Assembly (NCBI RefSeq): GCF_042186555.1
Contig: NC_133326.1
Location: 441,118,147-441,182,146 of the forward strand
Origin: Aquarana catesbeiana
Lineage: Eukaryota; Chordata; Amphibia; Anura; Ranidae
DNA length: 64,000 nucleotides
Direction of reading: 5' to 3'
Shown here in pieces: positions 55,543-64,000 of the stretch. How positions within the stretch are numbered: the stretch's first letter is position 1; the number at the start of each line of letters is the position of its first letter. The notes under the pieces were generated by a model, which was given only the letters and a program-made list of their open reading frames with translations, was not told the DNA's origin and did no database searches. The translations under genes were made by a program, and so were the position numbers.

Positions 55543-56110
55543 TACAGTAAAACCTTGGTTTGAGAGCATTTTGCAAGACAAGCAAAATTTTTAAATAAAT
55601 TTTGACTTGATATACAAGCGATGTCTTGATATACAAGTAGCGCCAGGTCACAGCTGAGTATAAAAGAGAAGAGAGGCGCCTCTAAGTGTAAACAATGCAG
55701 TTACATTTAATGAAGGTACAACATTTAGAAACTCACATGATTAAAATAGGCACATTTAAGTATGCAGGCTTCTGGGGTAAAGCTGTCCACATAGACCATC
55801 CTTCTCACCGCCATTGACGTTGTCCCTTCCATTCTGCGCTCCACAAGTGGTTCAAGCCTCGCTTTCAGATCGCTCTACTGCAGGGTAGCACGATTGCACG
55901 GTGAGAGCCGGCGGTGAGGAGGATGGTCTGTGTGGACCGCTTTACCCCGGATGCCTGCATACTTGGATGTGCCTTTTTTAATCGTCAACCATGTGAGTTG
56001 CTAAATGTTGTACCTTCATTAAATGTAACAATTTTGCTACACTTAGAGGCTCCTCTCTTCTCTTTTATATTCCGTAGCACTTGCTGGATTTTGCTTCTAA
56101 TCCCCTTGTA
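55543..56110. mobile_element. Tigger/pogo-like MITE with a long palindromic core
   Basis: The left end CAGTAAAACCTTGGTTTGAG with GATATACAAG repeats is typical of Tigger-type mariner termini. The core has inverted arms at about 55665-55805 and 55915-56070 (AGTATGCAGGCTTCTGGGGTAAAG versus CTTTACCCCGGATGCCTGCATACT). The right end ATCCCCTTGTAAAGGCTTCC is diverged. No coding capacity. Confidence 0.6.
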
Positions 56111-56249
56111 AAGGCTTCCATTTGTGGATGAACATTTTATGGTTACACAACCTATCACATTGCTATTATCTTTTCATATGTACTATAAACTGAAGGACCT
56201 ATGAATAAATGGTTAGACGTAGAGAACCTAGTAGTATAAGCGGCCTACT

Positions 56250-56464
56250 TTACACAAATTACACACAGGCACACACTTAACCCCTTGATCGCCCTAGATG
56301 TTAACCCCTTCCCAGCCAGTGTCATTAGAACAGTGACAGTGTTTAATATTACTGATCACTGTATTAATGTCACTAGTGATGTCAGTGGCAGTCGCCAGTT
56401 GCTGATCACCGCCATTCGTAGTAGTAAAAAAGAAATGAATAAATATTCTAGTGTGTGTGTGTGT

Positions 56465-56506
<42 letters not shown>

Positions 56507-56650
56507 ATAGATATATAGATATATATATAATTTGCGTGAAAGTTATACCGTTTACAATCAATATACACTTATTGGGATATTTTTTTTCCCAGACATGTAG
56601 CAGAATGAATTTTGGCCAAAATTTATGAAGAAATTCGATTTTCTTACATT
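56250..56650. mobile_element. TTAA-type element, left part (split by DIRS)
   Basis: Contains TTAACCCCTTCCCAGCCAGTGTC, a (GT)n/(TATA) microsatellite (about 56453-56530) and the block GGCCAAAATTTATGAAGAAATTCG. This kind of sequence continues on the other side of the DIRS element at 63831 (TATTGGCTATGTTTTGTAGCAAAAAGTAAAAAA). Confidence 0.55.
56453..56528. repeat. (GT)n and AT-rich microsatellite
   Basis: About 55 bases of GT/TATG dinucleotide repeat followed by ATAGATATATAG units. Confidence 0.9.
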
Positions 56651-57559
56651 TTACGGACACAGCGCCTCCTTAATCTTGACCATTGGGTTATATCGCCTTT
56701 GCAGGAGTAGGACTAGGCAGAACAAAACACCTGGCTACGCCCCTCCTATAACCCCCTCCCTGATCTAGGTATTCAGTTTATTTCTGTCTAGTAAGGACCT
56801 AGCTCCTTGCTGGGATCTTTTGGTCCTGGCAAATTTTACTTCTTGTCTCTTTCTAACATGCATTTTCTCCTGGAAGATCTGCAATCAACTGCCGGGCTGG
56901 GCGACGGGCTGGATAATCTAGATCCAGTGGTCTCCCCAGTCCAGCCAGCGAGTGTGTGCAGACCGCAGCTACACGCTAGGTCAACCGTGACACAGCCTCA
57001 ATGGAAGGAGGCTGGCCCGCGAGTTAAACATCTCGCAGGGTCGCATACGAATGGGCGCTGGTCCGAGTCGCAGCGGTCCCTTGGCCGACAGCCCCCCACT
57101 TCGGTGGCAAGGAGTTCTGCCTCGAGCGTCACCCGCACCATGGATCGGTAAGTACAGTCCCCCCTTTCCCCCCTTTGTGTGGTTTAGGGTGGATGCGTGT
57201 ACCCTCCAGGGATGGTCGGACCTGCCTGCAGGATCCCTCCTCCTATCCTAAAGTCCCTTGGTTAATCTGGGCTTCCCCCTACCCCCACGGATTGGTGGGA
57301 GTCCCAGGGCAGGCAGCAGAGATCCCTGGGGGTCTCCCCCGCCATTCTCCTTTCGGGTGTGTGTGTCCTGCCCTGGCGGGTATATATGGGGGGGGGGGTT
57401 TCCAGTGCAGGAGCCCCCTACGTGCATGCCCTGCTGTGTGTTCAGTGTGAGGTAGTGTGCAGTTTGGGGGTCCCAGTGCAGAGAGCACAGCAGTGTCTTC
57501 TTAGATGTTCACCCTGCCTGGTGGAGTACAGTACCTTTTTGGAAGGGGGTCTCCTTGCA

Positions 57560-57770
57560 GAGGGTGCAGCAATGTTGAAGGCATAGAGAGGATCCCGGCA
57601 ACATGCTTCAGCATGTTAAACGGCCGACGGCCATGTTTGGGTGCTCTGATGACATCACGGTGGCCATTTTCCCTTGGTCTCGCTGGTCTCCGGCCAGTGG
57701 CCATGTTTGTGTAGCCGATGATGTCACGGCGACCATTTTTCGTTAGTCTAGCGAGACGCTAGAGACGGCC
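57560..57770. promoter_or_regulatory. Imperfect direct repeat with CRE-like words in the DIRS leader
   Basis: Two similar blocks of about 65 bp: CGGCCATGTTTGGGTGCTCTGATGACATCACGG (about 57627-57659) and TGGCCATGTTTGTGTAGCCGATGATGTCACGG (about 57697-57728). Each carries a TGA(T/C)GTCA-like half-site followed by a CCATTTT block. A promoter role in the DIRS leader is inference only. Confidence 0.35.
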
Positions 57771-57979
57771 GGAACCTTGTGGAGGGGCTTCTCTTCCTGT
57801 CCCGGGATATGGACGCAGACATTGATGTTGCTGGGTCCGAATTGCGGCGCTCCTCCATTTGGTAGGGTGAGTCTTTGGGGGTCATTTGTGTAGCTCCCTC
57901 TCTGCTGATAGGTACCCTGGCCATTGGGGTATCCCTTAGTGGTGCCAAAGTTCCTTTGTACTACAGGGTCTTCTTCCTT

Positions 57980-58440
57980 ATGGAGTCTCAGGGTTACATC
58001 TCACCCACTGATCCCCTCATGGAGGTGTCAGGTTCCTCAGAGCCCCAGCTTCCCATGGTTGCGCTGACGGCGGTCCTTGAATCATTGGTGACTCGGGTGG
58101 AAGTAGCGTGTGGGCAACGACCCAGGAGGAAGCGTCCCCCGCCTTCCCCTGCTCAGTCTGTCTCATCTGATTCTGAGCCTGATGCCGCCGGGTACGTGGC
58201 CCGTCCAGGGGGGTTTAATATCTTGCCCCCTGACCCGGCCGATAGTGAGGATGAGTCCTCTGCGGTCTCAGCAGCGAGTGAAAAAGCGCTGGTGGACACA
58301 CTTGTTACTGCTGTGCTGAGACTCTAAAGATGGAGGATGTGGCTGTGTCCTCTGGGACGCATAAGTCACCTCGCACACCAAGGTTGTTTCCTTATCTGCC
58401 TTTTTTTTATTGGTTGTTCCCATTCCTAAACCTAAGTCAC
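57980..58440 (+). pseudogene. DIRS Gag-like N-terminal region
   Basis: An open frame from MESQGYISPTDPLMEV (about 57980) runs through RPRRKRPPPSPAQSVSSDSE (58110-58170), an acidic stretch ADSEDESSAVSAASE, and a stop at 58327. In another frame KSPFVVPKHFSVHYPFEES continues to the L1 poly-T. Pro/Ser/basic then acidic composition and position after the left terminal repeat fit DIRS Gag. The C-terminal part and the following RT region are absent. Confidence 0.5.
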
Positions 58441-58484
58441 CCTTTGTGGTCCCCAAACATTTCTCAGTACACTACCCCTTTGAA

Positions 58485-61400
58485 GAATCTTTTTTTTTTT
58501 TTTTTTTTTTAAGTTTTATTTATTACTTTTTACACAACAAGTATACACAAGACCCAACCGGCCATACACTAAAAAAAAAACAATTTACATTACTTCAGCG
58601 TTGACTCTCTCCTCCTTCTGGACCTGCACTCAGTGAAAATAAAACAGTAATAACAAGGCCACCTGTTTTTAGTTATAGTCAATGGTACATTACGATATGT
58701 CTGACAATTACCTATATGTTAACTCCTACTACATGTGCAAGCTATTAGGTGCCACTCAATCCGCTACCGTAGTTTCACTCTTTATCCAACTGCCCCAAAC
58801 TTTATCACATTTCTGCGGTATGCCCCTACTAATGTATGTAGCCTTATATAAAGGTGCAGCTCTATTAACCACACCCTTCCACGCTGATACAGATGGAGGA
58901 TTGGGCTTTTTCCAAGATAACACTATCATTTTCCTAGCATAATCTATTAGGATTGTCAGAGTACGAGTTACTCTCTTTGGGGCTAGATTGTCCACCAGTC
59001 CCAAAAGGCACACCTCTGTCATGGGCTGTATAGGAATGGCGGTTACTTCTGTTATGCATTCTGTGACCCCCCCCCCCTTCCAAAATGTTTGGATGTTCGA
59101 GCAGTTCCAAAAGATATGCATGAAATCGGCAGTAAGGGAACTGCACCACCAGCAACCAGACTGAGTAGAGAACATCTTAGCCAATCTTGCTGGAGTAAGA
59201 TATATACGGTGCAAGAATTTAAATTGAATAGCAGAGACCAATCTAGTAAAATTAATGTCCCATATATCATCCCAGTCGTCCTGGTCCATCTGGGGGAACA
59301 CCTCACCCCACACCGCCCTACACCTTGCAAGGAGATCACCTCCCTCACCAAACAATTGTTTATATATTGTAGACAGGGCCTTTTCCAAAGTGTCCTCCCT
59401 CAGTAAAGACTCTAGATCGCTCATTTTCAGGGTAATACCCATATCTCCAAATTGGGCATTGTATGCATGTCTAAGCTGAACAAAACGGAACAAGTGAGTG
59501 TTGGGCAGATTAAACTTGGTTTTCTGGGCGTCAAACTGTAGAAGTTTCCCACCACCCGCTATGTCTTCCAGTGTCTTGATACCAAATTTAGTCCAGATGA
59601 TTGGATCAGGGTACTCACAGAAGTTCGTTAGTTTGGGATTCGTCCCGTGCACGAATACTAGCTGACCCGCTAAGTAATACCTGTGGAAGTCTGGGACCGC
59701 CAGTCCCCCTTGCTTCCACGGCAGTTGTAACAACTGGAGTTTAATTCGGGGGTGTCGCCCCTGCCACAGGAAAGTCGTTATGAGTTGATATATATATCTC
59801 GGTATCCAAACAAGGGAATTCCGAAATAATATATATAAAAACAAAGGTAAAAATTTAATTTTTTAGTTTAGTCAACAGTGGATCGACATTCAAGGTAATA
59901 AAGTCTGATACAGAGTTGGAGATATGTAACCCCAGATATTTGATTACCTCCACCCTCTGTAAAGGACAATCTGCGGGAATCTCACATCTGGGGGAAGGCA
60001 TCCTGAGTGAGAGAATCTGGGATTTTCCCCAGTTAACGTTTAGACTCGAAAAATGAGCAAAGGAATGAAGGATGTTTAACGCTGCCGATAGGGAATTCTT
60101 GGAGTCTCGCAAAAAAAAAAAAAACACATCGTCCGCATATAGTGCCGCTTTTTCGGTCACGCTACCCACCGTTATCCCCTGTACCTCCTCAGAGGCTCGC
60201 AAGGCCGCCGCCAAGGGTTCAATCATAATAGAGAAAAGATCCGGGATAAAGGGCATCCCTGGCGAGTGCCCCTATGTACTGGAAAAAATTTGGATAACCT
60301 ATTATTTAGCTTTATGGCTACTGTGGGGCAATGATGTAGAATGTCAATCCACTTCCTGAACTGGGGACTGAAACCGAATTCCTCCGATACCACCCTCATG
60401 TAATTCCAGTCCGTGGAATCGAAGGCCTTTTCCAGATCTAAAAAGACCAGTATTCCACTGCTGGAACTATCTGGGCCCAATTGTGTGTGAGTGAAAACCC
60501 TGCGCAGATTAATATCTGTGGCCTTTTTGGGCAAAAAACCTGTTTGGTCGGGGGAAATAACATGCTGCTACACCGACATAAGTCTAGTAGCTAACAGTTT
60601 GGTCAGTATTTTGAAGCCCATATTTAATAAGGAGATGGGCCTATATGACGAACACTGCAGTGGGTCTTTATCCGGCTTAGCCAATAATACAATATAAGCT
60701 TCATAAAAGGAGAGGGGGAGGCCCCCATTCTGAAAACAGTCTGTTTAATTGTAGCAGTCTGGGTGCCAGGGTCTCTGAGTATTGGTGGTACCACTCAATT
60801 GGCGGACTGTCCGATCCAGGAGCCCTACCACTAGGAAATGACCCTATTGCGGAAACTACCTCCTCCACCCTGTACTCGGCATCCAGAAAATCTCTAGATT
60901 CCTCCGGTAACTCGGACAACCGAAGGGTCCCCAATGTGTCTGAGGTCACTAGTTTCATAGGGATCTATGGGGGAGTACAGAGACCTATAGAAGGATACAA
61001 ACTCCCATACTATATCTTCTCTGTCTCAACAGTTGTCCTGACGGGGACAATATGCAGGGAACTACTGTCGGGGACGTGTCCCCTGCCATCAGAAGAGCCA
61101 AGAGCTTGCCATTTTTATCTCCTTTTTCAAAAATACGCGCCGTACTCCTTTGCAGCTGACAAGTAGTCATGTCCTGATAATGGAGAGATACAATCCTCCT
61201 TGCGAACTGCAACTGAGCCAATGTGTCAGGAGAAGGTGAATCTGCATGTGCCTTAGCGCATTCCTGTTCCTTGTCCTGGAGTTGTTTTTCTATACTATTT
61301 TGCTCTGTTCACAGGGCTTTAATGGCTGATTTGTATACCCCCCTAGTAGTGGCCTTGAAGGCCTCCCATTCAGTGTTCACTGATACTGATCCTTCATTAA

Positions 61401-62890
61401 TCTGCCAAAATGTATCAATGTGTGGTTTCAAAATCTCTACAGTGGGTTCCCCCACCCATTTAGGAGACAAACGCCAAACCCCCCTTGAACTCTAAATACC
61501 AGAGGCAATAATGTCCCATTAGCGAATGCCAGGTCTATTCTGGAGGACGAAGCATGTACCGAAGACAGATACGAATAGCGCCTGTCGGTAGGATGCTTCC
61601 CCTGCCATATCTCAGTGAGACCCGCAGCTTCTGCCCAGTGCGACAAATCATGGTTTGGAGCCCTGTGGGGATTGGACGTGTCCAATGTATAGTTAAGTAT
61701 ATTATTGAAATCTCCAGCCACCAGTAACTGGAATGGAGCATGAGATGCCAATTTCTCCAACACCTCGTACAGGATATTCCCTGTAAAAGAAGGGGGAATA
61801 TATACATTCACCAGGGCCAACTTGCGTGAATAAACTTCAATTATTACGACCAAGTATCTTCCACCAGGATCTGTGATCACCGTTTCTATGGAACAAGGTA
61901 AGGACTTGTGGAGCAGGATAGACACACCCCTAGCATAAGATGAAAAAGTGGCATGTATGGCTCTGTGCATCCAGAGACGTTTCATGGCCAGGATTTTATT
62001 ACCTAATAAATGAGTTTCCTGCAATAACATTATGTGGGGATGCTGGGCCTGCAAGAATTTCAGCGCCAACGCTCTCTTGTATTTTGAATTCAAGCCACTG
62101 ACATTCCAGGAGATGATTCTAGTATTCAAGGACATGACTGCAATTCAGAAATTCGCCACAACATGGGGGCCTAGGAGCACAAGTGAGGTCCAGAGTCACA
62201 CAGAGCCATACAGCATGCAGAAGATTAACATTTACCCATCTATACACATCGCTTTGCGGTGAAGCCTGTTTGAGTGTCTACCAACCGTGTAGTACTGAGA
62301 GTGACACCACAAACAAGCGACCACAAAAAAGGTGACGCTAATACACCGAAACAGAACACAAAAAAAAAACAAGAAAACCTTTACACTTCTGAACAGACCC
62401 ATCTTAACAATTCCCTGTCTTGCCGGCTTAAAAAAGGGGAGGGGGAAAAACCGTAAGAAAAAGAGAAAAAACCCAGTCCCCGCCCTAGCCAGCAGACTTG
62501 ATCCCCAAAACCAAAAAACAGCGAAAAATGGAATGTTGTCTTGTATAGTTATTCCATATGTCCCTTAGCAAGAAACAAAAAGTCAACAGGGTGAGCACTG
62601 GCGCTACGCACCTTCTGTGAACATTCTTTTCTTGCAGAGAGAGCATCGGGCTCCATGCATATTGCAGCCAAGATGCACCAAGTAGCTGCACATGCGCCGC
62701 AACACCTTGAAGGAAGTGATTTACGCAGTGAAAGCAAGTTCTGTACATATGCATCTCATGACAAGGCACACCGCTATTAAACCTGTTGGGGGGTATAACT
62801 TGGTATAGGAGTATAGACAAAGCGTATGTGCCCACCAGTGTGCAATCAGAGAGGATGACAAAACAGCTCTAACAGAATGTATCACAAGTT
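58485..62890 (-). mobile_element. L1-clade LINE inserted in the DIRS element, 5' truncated and decayed
   Basis: The minus-strand 3' end is marked by a T21 run at 58490-58510, a poly(A) tail read in reverse, followed by TTTATT, a reversed poly(A) signal. ORF2 runs from about 62135 back to 58756. 62136-62890 matches the position of the long inter-ORF region and no ORF1 is present, so the element is truncated at about 62890, where DIRS recombinase sequence begins. No clear target duplication was found. Confidence 0.75.
58756..62135 (-). pseudogene. L1 ORF2 remnant in five or more frames
   Basis: Endonuclease 62135-61437: IISWNVSGLN, LLQETHLL, LVAGDFNNIL, SSRIDLAF. RT: GSFPSGRAPGSDSPPIEW near 60830, LVFLDLEKAFDSTDWNYM near 60440, HRGTRQGCPLSRIFSLL near 60260, and AALYADDVFF near 60160, followed by a T-run that shifts the frame. 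C-terminal 362-codon frame 59844-58756: KQGGLAVPDFHRYYLAG and the cysteine motif CWWCSSLTADFMHIFWNC near 59130. The RT Asp pair is kept, but stops and shifts make the gene dead. Less decayed than the L1 at 29760. Confidence 0.85.
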
Positions 62891-63380
62891 AAACGAAGGT
62901 GGCATTCCTGGTGGCTATTACCTTGGCCCGCAGGGTTTCGGAGTTGGCTGTATTATCCTGTCGTAGTCCCTATTTAGTACTCCATAGGGATAAAGTAGTT
63001 CTTCATCCCTGTCCGTCTTTTCTGCCCAAGGTTGGATGTGGGTCGTGCGATTTGGGTGTATCCGTAAGTCAGACTTGCTTTTTTGGGTTACACAGGGACC
63101 GAGGAAAGGGCTGGCCGCTTCTTCAGCTACCATATCCAGATGGATCAGACAGACTGTGACTCGGGCCTATTCTATTAAGGGTCGGGTTCCTCCTTTCCCT
63201 GTCACGGTGCATTCTACTCGAGCGCTTAGTACTTCTTAAACCTTCAGTCATCAAGCATCAATATCACAGGTTTGCAAGGCGGTCACTTGGTCGTCGGCTC
63301 ATACCTTCACTAAATTCTATAAAGTAGATATTTTGGCATCTGTGGATGCTTCTTTTGGCTGCAAGGTTTTGTAGGTTGCT
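62891..63380 (+). pseudogene. DIRS tyrosine recombinase remnant (catalytic half)
   Basis: Reads VAFLVAITLARRVSELAVLS (Arg box), CRSPYLVLHRDKVVLHPCPS, then after a short internal loss TQGPRKGLAASSATISRWIR and VTVHSTRALST (the HxxR box) near 63220, and TFTKFYKVDILASVDASF near 63310-63350 with the candidate nucleophile Tyr. These are the R...HxxR...Y landmarks of tyrosine recombinases, which integrate DIRS circles. A frameshift near 63050 and stops at 63238 and 63373 break it. The N-terminal half is missing beyond the L1 boundary. Confidence 0.75.
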
Positions 63381-63599
63381 GTTTAAGAGGGGGGTTCCCT
63401 CTTGAGGGTTGTTTTTTCTTTAAACATTTTTTATTTCAGATGGGGCTCCTGTGACCTGGTTAGGTCTCCTGTGGTTAGCCTAGTTCTGCTTTTGGATGTC
63501 CCAATGGTTAAGATTAAGGAGGCGCTGTGTCAGTCAATGAACGAATGAGAAAATGGGATTACTGTACTCACCGTAAAGTCCATTTCTCTGAGTTCGATG

Positions 63600-63830
63600 G
63601 ACACAGCACCCACCCCTCTATGGAGTTTTTGATACTTCTATTACTGCTTGCTACTAAACTGAATACCTAGAGCAGGGAGGGGGTTATATACTGACAGCCC
63701 ATGGGCGTAGCCAGGTATTCTGCCTAGTCTTACTCCTGCGGAGACCATATAAACCAATGGTCAAGATTAAGGAGGCGCTGTGTCCGTCGATTAAATCAGA
63801 GAAATGGATTTTACGGCGAGTACAAAAATC
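63600..63830. repeat. DIRS right inverted terminal repeat
   Basis: AGCAGGGAGGGGGTTATATAC, GGCGTAGCCAGGTATTCTGCC and CCAATGGTCAAGATTAAGGAGGCGCTGTGTCC are the inverse of 56650-56790. Confidence 0.8.
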
Positions 63831-64000
63831 CAATTTTTTTCTATTGGCTATGTTTTGTAGCAAAAAGTAAAAAAAATATTTTCTTTTCAAAATTTTCAGT
63901 CTCCTCCTCTTTTTCGTTTTTATATCACAAAAAAAAGAAAAGAAAAAACAAAAAGATAACTGTAGTGATAATACCACAAAAAAAAACTGTGTGAAAAAAT
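63831..64000. mobile_element. TTAA-type element, right part (continues past window)
   Basis: AT-rich non-coding sequence like the A/T-rich interior of the other TTAA elements (compare TTTTTGTTATAAAAAAAAATCC near 48420 on the opposite strand). It resumes the element interrupted at 56650. Confidence 0.45.

Larger units (their letters stand above)
56650..63830 (+). mobile_element. DIRS retroelement with inverted terminal repeats, split by an L1
   Basis: The left end TTACGGACACAGCGCCTCCTTAATCTTGACCATTGG and the right end (reverse complement around 63760-63800) form an inverted repeat that also includes GTATTCAGTTTA / TAAACTGAATAC (56770, 63656). An internal partial copy (TTAAGATTAAGGAGGCGCTGTG, 63507) precedes the right repeat, as expected for the internal complementary region of DIRS elements. 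Gag-like and tyrosine-recombinase sequences lie at the two ends; RT and RNase H are missing. No target duplication is expected for DIRS. Confidence 0.75.

Noticed and set aside
57051..57586. Overlapping + frames in the DIRS leader
   Set aside because: GC-rich leader sequence with no recognisable domain and no shared frame with Gag.

Overview
This is a vertebrate, almost certainly frog, genomic window. Three conserved exons of ddx46, the U2 snRNP-associated DEAD-box helicase (yeast Prp5 homologue), lie on the + strand at 7169-7285, 9220-9385 and 22557-22677. Each has consensus splice sites, and the reading frame continues from one to the next. Nearly everything else is intron filled with transposable elements. 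The amphibian assignment rests on the mix seen here: DIRS tyrosine-recombinase retroelements, Tc1/mariner, TTAA-targeting piggyBac-type DNA elements, L1- and CR1-type LINEs, Penelope-like foldbacks and many TTAA or TAA MITEs. A ranid-like frog is my inference. No bacterial genes, CRISPR arrays or tRNA/rRNA genes were seen.

Layout. 1-3208: right part of a piggyBac element (copy 1) with a decayed transposase. 3209-4280: an unidentified ORF remnant and a DIRS reverse-transcriptase remnant. 4479-6320: MITEs. 7169-9385: ddx46 exons 1 and 2 of the window. 9529-16648: a Tc1/mariner element holding piggyBac copy 2, which itself holds a foldback Penelope-like insertion with a hammerhead-ribozyme-like centre. 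16652-19570: decayed DIRS element interrupted by a second Penelope-like insertion. 19584-22260: MITEs. 22557-22677: third ddx46 exon. From 22678 to the window end no further ddx46 exon was found, so this intron appears to exceed 41 kb.

Inside that intron: 22989-28709, an older TTAA element containing piggyBac copy 3; 28710-29760, unclassified repeat; 29760-34512, decayed L1 on the minus strand; 34513-43640, degraded gag-like sequence split by a complete L1 (35253-42624) with two intact ORFs, a poly(A) signal and a 15-bp target duplication; 43645-47350, CR1/L2-type LINE interrupted by an L1 fragment; 47436-54993, an older TTAA element, then a MITE split by piggyBac copy 4, which has the best-preserved transposase; 54994-56110, MITEs; 56250-64000, a TTAA-type element split by a DIRS element, which is itself split by an L1.

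The most informative points are these. The nested insertions have matching empty sites within the same window. piggyBac copies 2 and 3 share two internal deletions that remove the catalytic core but leave an open C-terminal zinc-ribbon ORF. Two Penelope-like insertions carry hammerhead-like motifs. One L1 copy looks young and complete. All coordinates were read by eye, so boundaries of old elements are approximate.
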